Positions 1 to 11,901 are shown, numbered from the stretch's first letter. The stretch: 64,000 nucleotides of DNA from Primula veris (GCA_963682055.1 OY821741.1:1557501-1621500); one strand, 5' to 3'. The notes: generated by a model not told the origin, from the sequence alone. Translations and numbers: made by a program.

Positions 1-267
1 GTGCCCGTTTTGCATGTCGATGAATTGCAAGTTTTCTTCTTGGGAGTTGGTATTTTGTGTACTAAAACTAGTATAAGGCATTTCATAAGGCAAGGAATTG
101 TTTAGATCATGACCCATTTCTTGTATGTATTGTGTTGGTATATGACTACTCAAATTGTCAATGTTGAGACCCAATTGTTCTATTCCCATGGAGAAGTTGC
201 TTGGACTGAAACAAGGATGAGCTTGCGAAAACTCATTTTCGGAAACGCTTTCTCCATTTTCATGCAT
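1..267 (-). CDS. 5' end of an unidentified gene (partial, cut by window edge)
   Basis: Read on the minus strand, an ATG at 267-265 opens a frame of 89 codons with no stop that runs off the left edge. The residues are hydrophilic and rich in Ser, Asn and Gln, starting MHENGESVSENEF, with Met-rich stretches and no signal peptide or membrane segment. An in-frame stop lies about 17 codons upstream with no other ATG between, so this is the likely start. The composition resembles the disordered N-terminus of a plant transcription factor (bHLH proteins often look like this), but no diagnostic domain is inside the window, so I assign no function. The promoter should lie at about 268-1000. Confidence 0.5.
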   Translation of the reverse strand, partial: MHENGESVSENEFSQAHPCFSPSNFSMGIEQLGLNIDNLSSHIPTQYIQEMGHDLNNSLPYEMPYTSFSTQNTNSQEENLQFIDMQNGH

Positions 268-3200
268 CTTTTTATTTGGTCTAAACAAAGCTTCTTTCTT
301 TGGCTCCTATTTATTTGGTTTTAGATTTTTAGTCTTTAGCTCAAGTCTTAGTAAATAAGAGCAATATTGGGAAATGGGAGAAAAGGGTACAAATAACTCA
401 CTGAAAACTCATTAAAATGAAGGAAAGAAAAACAAAGGCTAATTATTTTGAAAAAAAGAATCTCCCCCGGTTGAGGACTGGAGATATTTATTCTTCTTTT
501 TTATCCTGATTTTTCTGTTTGGTTATTGCAGGAAAAGTTTATTACTGAAGATTCCATAGAGTAGGGTCCACAAATGATCTTCTAATTTGTGATGACTAAC
601 TGCCACACCAATGATTTGCAGTTATTTTTGCACTGTTTTCTATTATTTCCCATTTTATTTCTTTATTTTTTTTTTCTACTCTTTCGCCTTCTTTGGTTGC
701 GGGATTTGATAATGGGATTGGACTTCAAACATTATGGGTTCCACAAAATCCGTGTTTGTTTCAGTAATATATCTTGAGACTATAAATGATGTCGGGGCTT
801 CAAATGACCCAAATTGGGTGTATTTGGAATGTCATGTGGGTGTAGTATTATTAGTCCCAGGACTAATAATCCGACAATCATTTCAAAAGTCACACATATC
901 CGGATGTGATTGTTAATTCCGGGACTAATAGTCCTCTAACCAAACGAGGCCTTTAAGTATTAAGTACTACTATTGTATTATATCTCGGCTCGTGTATAGT
1001 CGATTATAAATAAGCTGTCTCGTACTCTTGTGTCCTGGAAATTGTCTTAGTTTAACTATAGTAAAGTAATTGGTGTTTTTTAAGACAAAATATTAAGCGT
1101 ATATGGATCATCTATTTTTTTTGCACTAATTTTGTTTTTTACAATTTTTTTCGTATATTTGTAAACCATTACAACATATTCTAGAAAAAATACATAATTT
1201 TTTGACATAATATATTGATTGAAATAATTTTTCTCCGAATTTAATGATTTTTGATTTTACACTAATTTTGAAATTTTTTCCAAATTAAAAATATATGACT
1301 TTTGCGTAAGAAACAAATGTTGTAATGTATACGTAGATGTCTGATCGTAATTGTAGTATTTTTTAAAAAAATTTCCGAGTAACTATTTTTAGTTTATAAG
1401 GCAAAAACAAAAGCGTGAATTTTTTTTCTGAGGGCAAAAATTTAGAGTAAATTTTTTTTGTCTGGATTAAGGTGACACGAACATTTTGGCCGCACTTTAA
1501 TCATTATTGTTGTTTAAAATGCCTTCTATTTTTAGCCCCATCATCTGTTGTTCAAATAACGGGAACTACAATTGAAGATTCATGCTATTATTTCCAGTGC
1601 AACAAATATTGTTTCCACCTCAATTTATCAAACATAGTTCTAGAGATGGAAAAAAAATCGTCAACCAATATTACCTTTTAATTGTTTAATTTATTATATT
1701 ACCCGTTTAATTGTTTAATTTGGTCAACCAAAATTGATATTCGAGGCTTCGAACCGTACAAATTTGATTTGTAACAGAGTCAATTTGTTTCAACCAAGTA
1801 CTTCCATTTTTATTGGTTACATAATTATAGTGTTGCCATGATCTTCTTATACTTATTTTCCTACTTAAATCATTAAATCAAGTGATTTGAATACTTACAC
1901 CGTGTTTATCATTTGAATATGTGTCGTAGATAGCATGAAACACTTGTGAATACTTTTTGTTACAATTACATATGAGTGAAAATTCACATTTACACTGAGT
2001 GTTAAAATTATTTACGAGCTAATACTTATTATTACCAATCTGCCAAATTGAGAGTAATTTTTTTTGAAAAGAATTGATATTTACTCTCTCAGAATAGTAA
2101 TTTTATTAGTATCAAGGTTGCCCCAATTGAAAAGAATGACTCAAGTGATCAAATAAATCAGTTTTTCAACTACATAATGAGAAATTGAGAATATCAGTTT
2201 TTTGTTTGCATATATATGTTATCAGAAATTCTAAAAGTTTTCTGTCAAGACTAATCTCTTTATATTGATGATTGATAAGAAAATGTAGGTAACACACAAT
2301 TACTAGTATTGCATCCGGTAGAACTTTTGTGAGCACATAATGTATTTAAATACTATAGATCAAAAATGTATTTAAATACTTATTTTTGATTTATTGAACT
2401 ACTGCATATAAATATGTAGAAATAGAAAAGGACAAGTAAATCAGAGAAAACATTCTCTTTTTTGTACACTAAAAGCTGTATGTTGGTGGTACTACAGCAT
2501 ATTGTCTACCCAAAACCTGAATTGATCTTGTCGACAATTGCACTTGCATATTATGCATATTTATTCTATTATAATAAGTGAAGCTAGAAAAAGTTGGTTA
2601 TTTTTGAGGCCCACAAATTTAGTCAATTTTTTTTAAAAAAAAAAAAACCCTAAAAACTTTTCGTCAATTACCCCCACAAAAACTCTATTTATTTACGTAA
2701 CTCCTCTCCATCCGCAAATATTGTATATATACGTAACTCCGCTCTTTCCATCTATTTGAAAAAAACGGTTACATAAAAAAGAAACTGATCCTCCACCCCT
2801 TCTCTTTCCCATCAGTTTATACTGGATTTTGATTTGGGAGATGTTTTGACGAGTTCTAAATAATTTATTAAAATCCATCTCCAATCTTTAATTTTCATTC
2901 TCTTTTGTGTATTATTTGCTTATAGTTATTCTGGTTTTTTTATTGCAATTTACAGAAACTTATATCAAGGACGTCAACTGCTCGACAGAAAGACTTCATC
3001 GATATTTTAGAGTAAGATTTAGTCATTTTTTGTGTGTGTGTGTACTCAATGTTATAGCTGTTTGATTTACTTCGGTTAATTTAATAATACAAAAATCAGG
3101 TGTTTGTATTCAACTTTACACTGTTGGTTTTGTACTTTCGTTTCAATATGTGATACAAAACGAGAATATTGAGTTCGTAATAAACCATAGTAACGAGTTT

Positions 3201-3383
3201 CATGCCACACGCAACGCGTGTGCCACGGTCACTAGTGTATTAGTACGACTTCCCCGGAAATGTGCACAATTTAATATTCAAAAGCATTAATAAAAATACA
3301 ATGAAATGAAATAATGTCAAGAAAAAAATTCCTTTCAAACGCTAGCATGATAGCTAGGATTATTACTTTTAAATATTCCTATA
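268..3383. other. AT-rich intergenic DNA
   Basis: No gene is supported; the short open frames have no recognisable domains and lie in AT-rich sequence. The first several hundred bases are the probable promoter of the minus-strand gene at 1-267. Around 820-955 there is a MITE-like piece: partly inverted copies of a GGACTAATA motif and an end reading AACCAAACGAGGCC, a common end type of PIF/Harbinger MITEs. I could not define both ends. Poly-A and poly-T tracts occur near 1360-1450 and 2630-2650. Confidence 0.5.
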
Positions 3384-3553
3384 TGTTGTAAAATATTATT
3401 GGACTCTTGGACTTATATTTTATGGGTCCAAGTGGGCTTGTAACCATACCCTCTAGGGGTCTTGAGATATTCATTCATAATAAAGATCATACTGTTCTCC
3501 CCTCTCTCTACTTCTGTCTCCATAAATACGTAGCTAATAGTTGTATTACAACA
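3384..3553 (+). repeat. 5' LTR of the left (gag/protease) Copia lineage
   Basis: 170 bp bounded by the inverted ends TGTTGTAA and TTACAACA. It contains the phrases GGACTCTTGG and GTAACC shared with the LTRs at 9884 and 22996, and ends in the CT-rich block these LTRs share. Directly after it comes CGTTATCAGCACTGCTCTC, the expected primer-binding position; the same bases follow the LTR at 22996. It lacks the TATA-box stretch (TATATAAAGAGG) present in the copy at 9884. Confidence 0.8.
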
Positions 3554-5321
3554 CGTTATCAGCACTGCTCTCGGAGATCGAAGTACGGATTCTGGATTCA
3601 ATAAACCTTGAGATTTATCCGGGTTTTTTTTTAGAATTTTTCTATATCGACCTTCACCAACGTACCGTGCGAAAGGTATCGATTTTTTTTAAAACTCAAT
3701 TTATACCGTAACAGTAGTGTAACCATACGTTATATATTAATGTAGTCACGGCTCTAAATTGCATGTTATGTAATCACATAACTACTTGTTACTGGTACTA
3801 CGTTATATATATGTGCTACTGTGATACGTAATATTAATTGTTATTGGTACATGTTACTGGTACATGTTATTGAATTGTTTATATTGCATGTTAACTTGTT
3901 TACATGCTCTCTGCTTAATATATGTATGGGTATGTACTACTATGAAAAATTGGCATCACATATCATGTGCATAAGTTGCATAAATTGGCATAACTTATAT
4001 AATTCTAAAAGTAGTATCACATGTTTAATTGTGAACTATATCTACATCGCATGTGTTAATGGATAATAAATATTGCATGTTTAATTAATATTTGGTGTAA
4101 TCCTCAATAAAGCATGCTTGTACATTGACATAAATACATATATATTACTCTGTTGTCCTGAATCTGTAACATAGTAAAAACAGTAGGACCAGATTGTAAG
4201 TTTCTGTAAATTGTGGATTGTGCTGTTAATTTATAAAAGACCAAACTGTAACTTTTCTGAAAGTATGGACTGAACATGTAATAACGCTATAAATAGATAT
4301 ATAGTTTGCTGAAATTACATGCATGGTCCTGTAGTATAATACTTATACGAAAACAGTACATATGATTGATAAGATACAATATTCGGTCAATATACACACA
4401 TGCATATATTTTTTTTATTAAAAGGTAAGCGAATAAAAATTGCATGTTAATTGAATAAATTGATATGTTTTCATGTAAATTTAATCTCTTTGCATGTTAA
4501 AATATTTTTTTTACCATATATAGAATTGATTGGTAATTAAAAATATATTGCTTACTTGCATGTTAAAACTATAGAATTATTCATATGGCAATAAACATAG
4601 ATAATTGATTGATATCTTGTTGGCATAATCATATCTTTTGATATTATCATATATATAAATATCATATATGGCAGTTAGTTATTGGATTAGATCTAATTGA
4701 TTTGATTTGATATGTTAGAATCTTTATGAATTGATTGATAATCTTGGATTGATTTGTTTATAACACCAAATCTACTGCATGATTAGATAGATCCTAAAAT
4801 ATATTTACTGCCTGTTTATATATATGTGGTTAATCTAGATAGATATTGTCTATGCTGTTAATATTATTGCCATATATAAAATGCGAAAATCGTATATATT
4901 CATATTTAAGTTGGAAAAAATTATGAATCTTTCCCAAATAGGCTCACCTATTTGGATACGATGTCTAGGAAAGATAAAGGCGGAAGTCGTTCTCCTAATG
5001 AGGTCGGTTTTTAAGAGGCATTCGTGCCCACCCCCCTCACCGTCTTTCCTGGTCGTGTTCAAATAGAGCTACCGAAAGGGGTTGAGTAAATAATAATTTT
5101 CCCGAATGTGTCTATATAGATATGTATTCGCCGAATTGGTGTCTCAGGATCGACCTGTCGTTCGATCAAAGAGAACATCTTCATTTAAAAGCAAAACTTG
5201 TTTTTCGAACCTGTCATTTCGAAATAAAGTTTGTGCTTATACAAACCATAAACATATAAACCCGTTGTTTTATATGATGACTAATCCAGTCTTTCTTTTC
5301 TTTTTCTCCTGTTGTAGAAAA
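3554..5321 (+). other. Long untranslated leader of the left Copia lineage
   Basis: About 1.8 kb between the 5' LTR and gag with no convincing ORF. The first 130 bases match the leader fragment after the LTR at 22996. A GCATGTTAA-type motif recurs at least six times between about 3760 and 4570. Just before the gag ATG a pyrimidine-rich stretch ends in TGTTGTAG (5310-5317), a good 3' splice site, so the leader may be spliced; this is inference. Confidence 0.55.
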
Positions 5322-6317
5322 ATGTCAATCAAGCTTGACTTTCCAATTTTGGATGCTGCCGGCAAGAACTACTTGGATTGGAGTCAGGATATCCAAAACC
5401 ATTTAGATTCCCAAGGCCTATTGGATGTCATATATGATGAGGAGGAGCGTGAAATGGAAGTAACGCGCGAAATGAGTGCTCGGGCGATGATTCTGTTTCG
5501 CCGCCACTTATCAAACGCCATGAAATTTGAGTTCATAGCGACCACCTCACCAAAGACATTGTGGGACTCTCTGAAAGAGCGCTTCAACCACCAAAAGACC
5601 ATTTGGCTTCCTGAAGCCCGCCGTGATTGGCTGAATCTGCGATTTCAGGACTTCGAAAGCGTTGAAAAATATAACGCTGAAGTATGCAGAATTCGTGCTA
5701 CTCTCCAATATTGTGGTGAAACACTCACCGATAGTGACTTATTGGAGAAAACGTACACCACATTTCCTAGTTCTGACATCTTGCTCCAAAAGCAATATCG
5801 TCAGTCTAAATTCACCAAATTTTCCGAGCTCATCACCCAGTTGTTATTGGACGAGAAGAATAGTCTCATTTTAATGATGAACAGTAATTCTCGCCCTGCT
5901 GGTTCAAAGGCAATTCCAATGCATGATGCTAATGCTGTTCGTGGACCTCGTCCACGATATAGGAAACGAGAAAAGGGCCAGTCGTCCCGTCAGCCAAGGA
6001 ACATGGGTGAGCGTAATGCTCGTCCAGCCAAGCGAGGTTTGGGCAATCGTCCGAACCGAGGACCTGTGGCTCCTCCTAGGCAGTCTCGTGGTGGTAGGAA
6101 CAACCGGGCCAGTCGTCCCAAAGCAAGAGAACCGGCCGATATGCCAACTCTGTGCTATAAATGTGGTGGAAATGGTCATATGCAAAGAACTTGTAGGGCA
6201 ACTCCCCAAGAAGTCGAAAACTACCACAAGGGTAGAAGGGTCGAAACCAACATGATTGAAGCTAGTGCAAAAAAAACTCTTGAGACCCCTGACTTTGAGG
6301 CTCACATGGAAGAATAA
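5322..6317 (+). CDS. Copia gag (nucleocapsid) protein
   Basis: Structural protein of the retrotransposon particle. I chose the ATG at 5322 because homology to Copia gag begins there (MSIKLDFPILDAAGKNYLDW); the 72 codons open upstream are leader. The 331 residues hold a Copia gag-type (UBN2/retrotran_gag) domain at roughly 5-180, an Arg/Pro-rich linker, and a CCHC zinc knuckle CYKCGGNGHMQRTC at about 278-291, with all four ligands present. The frame is intact, unlike the pol that follows. It is richer in GC than pol, which fits the idea that the two come from different elements. Pol starts 227 bp downstream after an AT-rich spacer with repeated GGATTATG motifs, so gag and pol are separate frames. 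Confidence 0.85.
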   Translation: MSIKLDFPILDAAGKNYLDWSQDIQNHLDSQGLLDVIYDEEEREMEVTREMSARAMILFRRHLSNAMKFEFIATTSPKTLWDSLKERFNHQKTIWLPEARRDWLNLRFQDFESVEKYNAEVCRIRATLQYCGETLTDSDLLEKTYTTFPSSDILLQKQYRQSKFTKFSELITQLLLDEKNSLILMMNSNSRPAGSKAIPMHDANAVRGPRPRYRKREKGQSSRQPRNMGERNARPAKRGLGNRPNRGPVAPPRQSRGGRNNRASRPKAREPADMPTLCYKCGGNGHMQRTCRATPQEVENYHKGRRVETNMIEASAKKTLETPDFEAHMEE

Positions 6318-6544
6318 AGTTTTTTTCTTCGTTTCTTTTAATAATTGAGCTGTTTTGCTCATGGATTATGTTATTTCAATTCCATTTCGGATTATGTTTT
6401 TTCCTTTGGATATTGTTCATTTCTTTTGGATTATGGTTTGTTTTATGGATAATGTTTTGAACATTTCTCGTATAATTTAAAGTTATTTCATTGAGCAATT
6501 CCTTTTATTCGTGTGACCGACTTTAAATTATTTTACTTTTAGGC

Positions 6545-9372
6545 ATGTATTGTGGGGCAGTTGATTATCTGGTTGATAGTGGCACTACACACATTATCTT
6601 AAAAGATAAATGGTTTTTTATCAACTTTACGCCTAAAGTAACCTCAGTGACAACAATTTTGGGCCCGTCGACCCTTGTTGAAGGCTTTGGTAAAGCTAAA
6701 TTCACGTTGTCAAATGATACTCCTGTTGAAGTATCTGAGGCCTTATATTCTCCGAGGTCCAGTCTTACCTTGTTGAGCTTTAAGGATATCCGAGAAAATA
6801 AGTTTCATCTTGAAACTGCTCGTGAAAATGGTATTGAATACCTTCACATTACCTCCACTCAATACGACCAAAAGGTGCATTATGCAGTAGAAACACAGAA
6901 TGGTCATCATTTTTTCTTAACTATTGTAGATGATTATACTAGATGTACTTGGGTTTTTCTTCTTAAAAATAAATCTGACACTGCTGTTGTTATTACACAT
7001 TTTGCCAAGATGGTTAATACTCAGTTTGGTTTACATATTAAAGTATTAAGGTCTGATAATGGTACTGAGTTTAATTTGAACAATTTTTACTTAAATAATG
7101 GTATTTTACATCAAACAAGCTGAGTGGAAACATCTCAACAAAATGGCATAGTGGAAAGAAAACACCAGCATCTTCTTAATGTAGCCAGGGCTTTAAGATT
7201 TCATTCATCACTACCTTTAAGTTTCTGGGGAGATTGTATACTTACTGCTGCTTATTTAATAAATACACTGCCTACACCCTTGTTAAAAAACAAGTCTCCC
7301 TATGAAATGTTATATAATAAGAAGGTTTCTTATAATCATCTTAGGGTTTTTGGTTGTTTGTGTTTTGCCAGTACATTGTCTAGAAACAGGACTAAGTTTG
7401 ATCCAAGAGGAAGAAAATGTGTTTTAATAGGTTATGGTACTAGTACAAAAGGTTATAAGTTGTATGATTGTGAAACACATGAGATTTTCCTTTCCAGGGA
7501 TGTAACTTTTTATGAACATATAATCTTTTTTAATGAAAATAGTGTTGATGATAATGAGGGCAATAATAGTGATCTTTCTGTTAAAGAAAAATCTGAGTTT
7601 TTTACTGACAAATCTAACTCTAAGGCTATTAATAATACTGATGCTATTCATTCTATAGATTCTGTTAATAATAGACCAAAAAGGTCACATAATGCACCAA
7701 CATATCTACAAGATTATCATGTTGGTTCTAATAAAGTGTCTTCTTATGCTACTACTTTATATCCTTTGTCTTCTTGTCTTACTTATGAAAATACTTCACA
7801 AAAGTATAAATCCTTTTGCTTAGCCATATCTTCTAAAAGTGACCCTAGGAGTTATAAAGAAGCACACATTGATCCTTTATGGCAAGAAGCAATGCAGAAA
7901 GAAATTAAGGCTTTAGAAGAGAACGGTACTTGGGTTTTAACTACATTACCTATATGTAAACACCCAATTGGTTGTAAATGGGTTTATAGAATTAAGTATA
8001 AGGCTGATGGTAGTATAGAAAGATATAAAGCTAGGCTTGTAGCGAAAGGTTATACACAGTTAGAGGGTATTGATTATGAAGCTACTTTTTCACCAGTAGC
8101 AAAAATGACTACTGTTAGAGTTTTCTTAGCTATAGCTGCTTCCAAAAACTGGATTTTATCTCAAATAGATGTTAATAATGCTTTTTTACATGGAGACCTA
8201 GATGAAGAGGTTTATATGCTTGTGCCACCAGGTTTCCATCAGGAAAATACCAATATGGTTTGCAAATTGCAGAAGTCTTTATATGGCTTGAAACAAGCCT
8301 CAAGACAGTGGTTTTCTAAGCTCAGTAATGCTTTAATTGATTTTGGTTTCATTCAGTCCACTGCTGATTATTCTTTATTTACTTATAACAAGGATGGTAA
8401 TTTCCTTGCTTTATTAGTTTATGTTTATGACATACTGATTGGGAGTTCATCTTCCACGTTAATTAATCAGGTTAAAACCTTTTTAGATAACAGGTTTAAA
8501 CTAAAAGATTTAGGGCAACTTAAGTATTTTCTGGGTCTTGAAATAGCCAGAAATAAAGATGGTATTCATGTTTGTCAAAGGAAGTATGCTTTAGAATTAT
8601 TGGCTGAGGCCAGTTAGCTGTTAAACCTACAGATTTCCCAATGGATACCAAAACTAAATATACTATAAAGGATACAGATTTACATGATGACATTACTGAA
8701 TATAGAAGGTTAATAGGTAAGCTTTTATATTTAACTATCAATAGACCTGACATTAGCTTTGCAGTTCATACACTTAGCCAATTTTTGGCATCTCCCAGTA
8801 AGCACCATTTTGCAGCAGCTATGAGAATACTGAGATATGTCAAGACAAATCCTGCTCAAGGTATATTCTTTTTTTCTTCTAGTAATTACAGTTTAAAAGC
8901 TTTTAGTGACTCTGATTGGGCATCATGTATAGATACTAGGAAATCTATTACAGGGTTTTGCATATTTTTAGGTGATTCTTTGATCTCATGGAAAAGTAAA
9001 AAACAGAACACAATATCTAGAAGTTCAGCAGAAGCTGAATATAGGGCTTTGGCAGCAACAACATGTGAAATTATTTGGCTTTTACAGCTTATAAAAGATT
9101 TTAATTTGGAACATAAACAGGCTGCAATTCTTTATACAGACAATAAGTCTGCATTAGCTTTAGCTAATAACCCAGTTCATCATGAGAGAACAAAGCATAT
9201 AGAAGTAGATTGTCACTTTATAAGAGAGCAAATACATAAGAAAATAATACATCTTTTGCATGTTTATACTTAAAATAATTTAGCTGATATGTTTATTAAG
9301 CCTTTGGGTGCACCAATTTTTTCAAATTTATTGTCCAAGTTGGGTGTTTTATCATTACACAGCCCAACTTGA
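6545..9372 (+). pseudogene. Degenerate Copia pol (protease, integrase core, RT, RNase H)
   Basis: Starts with an aspartic protease carrying DSGTTH. At about 6874 it changes abruptly into an integrase core (TIVDDYTRCTW, RSDNGTEFN, QQNGIVERKH give the D, D, E residues), with no HHCC zinc domain between. Reverse transcriptase follows (IGCKWVYRIKYKADGSIERY, then YVYD where YVDD is expected, so the first catalytic Asp is Tyr), then RNase H ending near TKHIEVDCHF. Breaks: a TGA at 7121-7123 in the integrase core, a frameshift near 8605-8615 ending the frame at 8617, and a TAA at 9271-9273. The last residues LGVLSLHSPT before the TGA at 9370 are typical of Copia pol ends. Confidence 0.85.
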
Positions 9373-9380
9373 GGGAGGTA

Positions 9381-9766
9381 TATTGAATATATGTTTATAT
9401 GTTGGACTAATAAGTGACATTACAGAAGTTACAGGACTGATATGAAAGAAGCAGCTAACTAGCAGATTAGTATATTAAATATATGTTACTTTCTGTAATT
9501 AATGGACCAATTGTGTAAAGTCAGAAAGTTGTAATATGTTACTTTCTGTAATTAATGGACTAATTGTGTAAAGTCAAAAAGTTGTAAAACTGCACTATAT
9601 AAAGACTGCAGATACTGATTTGTAATTAATCAAAACATTTATATCAATACATCTTTTATCTCTCTTTCTCTTTATACATAGACGAATATATATATATATA
9701 TATATCAATAGATTTAGGTCATATTGATCGTGTTCTTCCACCGGATTGTGGATTTCTATACTAACA
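9381..9766 (+). repeat. 3' LTR of the right (integrase/RT) Copia lineage
   Basis: Follows the purine-rich tract TTGAGGGAGGTA directly after pol, the expected 3' LTR position. The start (TATTGAATAT) and end (about CTAACA at 9766) are approximate. A TATA-like ACTATATAAAGACTGCAG near 9590 may be the element promoter. It has no similarity to the 5' LTR at 3384, and no partner LTR is seen in the window. Confidence 0.6.
9481..9586 (+). repeat. Tandem duplication of 53 bp inside the 3' LTR
   Basis: Two adjacent copies (9481-9533 and 9534-9586), each starting ATATGTTACTTTCTGTAATT and ending AAAGTTGTA, with about two differences. They lie just upstream of the TATA-like box, as duplicated LTR enhancers often do. 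Confidence 0.85.
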
Positions 9767-9883
9767 GTGAACTACAGTCTATTACAAATTAATTGTATAT
9801 GTTATATGTATATGTGCGTGCAGTGTGTAAATAATATATAAAGAAAGAAGAATTGAGAATTTTTGGTATAATAATATGCAATT

Positions 9884-10083
9884 TGTTGTAATATATTATT
9901 GGACTCTTGGGCTTGTACTTTATGGGTCCAAGTGGGCTTGTAACCCTACCCATCTATCTATATAAAGAGGGTTAGGGGTCTTGTATTTCACATTCGATTA
10001 ATAAAGACGCTGTTGTTGTCTCTCTCTATATTCTCTCCCTATATCTATATACATATATATGTGAGCTAATATGTCACACAACA
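9884..10083 (+). mobile_element. Solo LTR of the left Copia lineage with 5-bp target duplication
   Basis: A 200-bp LTR starting TGTTGTAA and ending CACACAACA, related to those at 3384 and 22996. It is flanked on both sides by CAATT (9879-9883 and 10084-10088), the expected 5-bp target duplication. No internal region adjoins it. It is therefore the product of LTR-LTR recombination of a separate insertion, not the 3' LTR of the element at its left. It keeps a TATA box (TATATAAAGAGGG) lost in the other two copies. Confidence 0.9.
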
Positions 10084-11081
10084 CAATTAACCTACTAAAA
10101 AATAGTTCAGATTTGGAAAAAATAATTTTTTACCTTTACTTGGGTTTGAGATAATAAATCCATAGAAAAGAGAGAAAATAAGAGAATGTCAGGAACGACA
10201 TATTTAGCCACAATTTACTTTTCTCCAATAAGTATAGAAAATGTTACTTTTAATAAGTATGTTTTTTTGCCATTTACTTTTGTTAAAAATATGGTTTTAA
10301 AGGGTCAACCAAACATCACTATTTACTTTTCTACTTAAAAGTAAAAGTAAAGTTATACCAAACAACCCCATAGCTCCATCTCCATCTCTCTCAATACTAT
10401 TCCTCTCTTTCTCCTCTTAATTGTAAATTTACGGTAATGAAAACAATATTTCTTCCCATAATTAACATTAAAAAATGAGATAGCATAAAAGACTGCAACC
10501 AAACAAGAATAACTAGAGCTATCCATCATCAATCAAAATATACATTAAAAATTTACAACCTTTTCAAAAATAAAGCATGCTCGTTGTAATATTTATCTTT
10601 TACAAAATTCCTCTTGAAGCTTAAACATTTTACAAACCTAGCACAGTTTTTATGAGCGAAATTCTAGCAATCTCAATGATTATTGAGATTAATCAAGTAA
10701 AAGTAAAATGATAAGTGAGCCGGCTAGCTATACCTAATTTAAATGTTTAATTAATACATCTCATGATGCACAGTTTGACGTACAAAAGCCTTATCACAAT
10801 ATTTTTTTTGCAAGTTTAATTATTCAAATTACTAAGCATTGTCAAACAAAAAAGAAAATCCATATACGTAATGTCATGAGTTAAAAACATGGTGAACACA
10901 CCATGTGCAAATATTAAAGCACCCTAATTCATCAGGACAATTATTCAACTAGCTAGAGAATTACTTGAGACTGGAAACGAACAAATCATTTGAAACTAAT
11001 TAATGTAATTCTAATTAAATACATAAACTATTGTACCAATCTTATGCATGGTACTTTAGATATATGAACTAATACGCAATC
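10084..11081. other. AT-rich intergenic DNA
   Basis: No gene supported. Around 10190-10375 there is repetitive sequence with partly inverted TTTACTTTT/AAAAGTAAA motifs ending in ACCAAACAACCCC, perhaps a MITE remnant; the ends could not be fixed. Confidence 0.4.
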
Positions 11082-11901
11082 TCATAAATGTATGTGTATA
11101 TTCACAGAAAAGAAGAAACTATCTTCTGAGTTAATGAAAATCTCCAAGAGAACTTCTTTTTGGTTGAACTTTAATCCATAGTAATAATAGCTAACTTGTC
11201 GACGTCCGAGCCTGTATTTGTGCGCATAAGCATCCCACCACGTTTGTTTCCCAACTTCATCTCTCTTTATCAACTGTAATTTAAATCATAAAATTAGCTA
11301 ATTGTAATTTAAATAAAGTAAAAATGGTCATTTACTGCATATTTTCAGACTTAATTATCAAAACCCATAAATTAAAATCTATTTTAAAATTAGCTATACA
11401 TGTTCAATAAATGTTACACTTCTTTTTAACGTTTATATTGACTGATGCTACGTTGATATTCATACATGTACCAAATCTTTATAAAAAAAACCACAAATTT
11501 AAGTTTTTGATAAATAAGTCCGGAAGTATGTATTAAACAATAACTTCCTCTTAAATAAACTCATGCATGCATGCCTAACACAAAAGCTGATGAATCACAA
11601 AAAATAATTTACCTGTCCATTATTATGCTTAGAAGACGAATCATATTCTTCAACTCCTTGGGTAAAAGCAACGCTTATAGAGTAGTAGTATGGGATTTTT
11701 TGAGTGCATTTAGTATCTCCATTTTTGCAAAGAATATTCAACCAAATAAAAACTAATTCGTATCCACTACCATCTTGTCTCGTACGTGATACAAGTTATA
11801 AGTCCAGTGCTAGGGCTACCTTCTTTATTATGTTGGTAGAGGATAAAAAAGATGATTGCTAGGAAAATGACAAATAGGCTTAGAAAATTGATTACCCTCA
11901 T
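11082..11901 (-). pseudogene. Possible two-exon gene or remnant with signal-anchor-like N-terminus; family unknown
   Basis: On the minus strand an ATG at 11901 begins a hydrophobic stretch (MRVINFLSLFVIFLAIIFF), like a signal peptide or anchor. That frame stops at about 11766, but from about 11770 a second frame runs without stop to a good donor (GGACAG/GTAAAT, exon end 11613). A good acceptor (AAATTACAG/TTG, exon start 11273) continues in the matching phase into a 63-codon exon containing KQTWWDAYAHKYRLGRRQ and ending at 11082. Matching phase and unusual Trp/Tyr content argue for a real coding past; the frame change near 11770 argues for decay or for an exon structure I have not solved. I do not recognise the family. 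Confidence 0.3.

Larger units (their letters stand above)
3384..9766 (+). mobile_element. Chimeric, degenerate Ty1/Copia LTR retrotransposon
   Basis: Order on the plus strand: a short LTR (3384-3553), a 1.8-kb leader, gag, a separate pol frame with protease, integrase core, reverse transcriptase and RNase H, a purine tract, then an LTR (9381-9766). The order PR-IN-RT-RH is the Copia order. The two terminal LTRs are unrelated, the GAG-pre-integrase zinc domain is missing, and the change in lineage falls at about 6874, so the left and right halves probably come from two different elements. Pol has two stops, one frameshift and a mutated RT active site, so the element is dead. No target duplication links the outer ends. 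Confidence 0.8.

Noticed and set aside
3413..3604. Short open frames on both strands at 3407-3604
   Set aside because: They fall within the LTR and primer-site region of the Copia element.
5904..6362. 152-codon frame antisense to gag
   Set aside because: Shadow of the Arg/Pro-rich gag tail; no domain, and gag itself is clearly coding.
9884..10083. 3' LTR of the element starting at 3384
   Set aside because: It has its own CAATT target duplication on both sides, differs considerably from the 3384 LTR, and another LTR (9381-9766) ends the pol.
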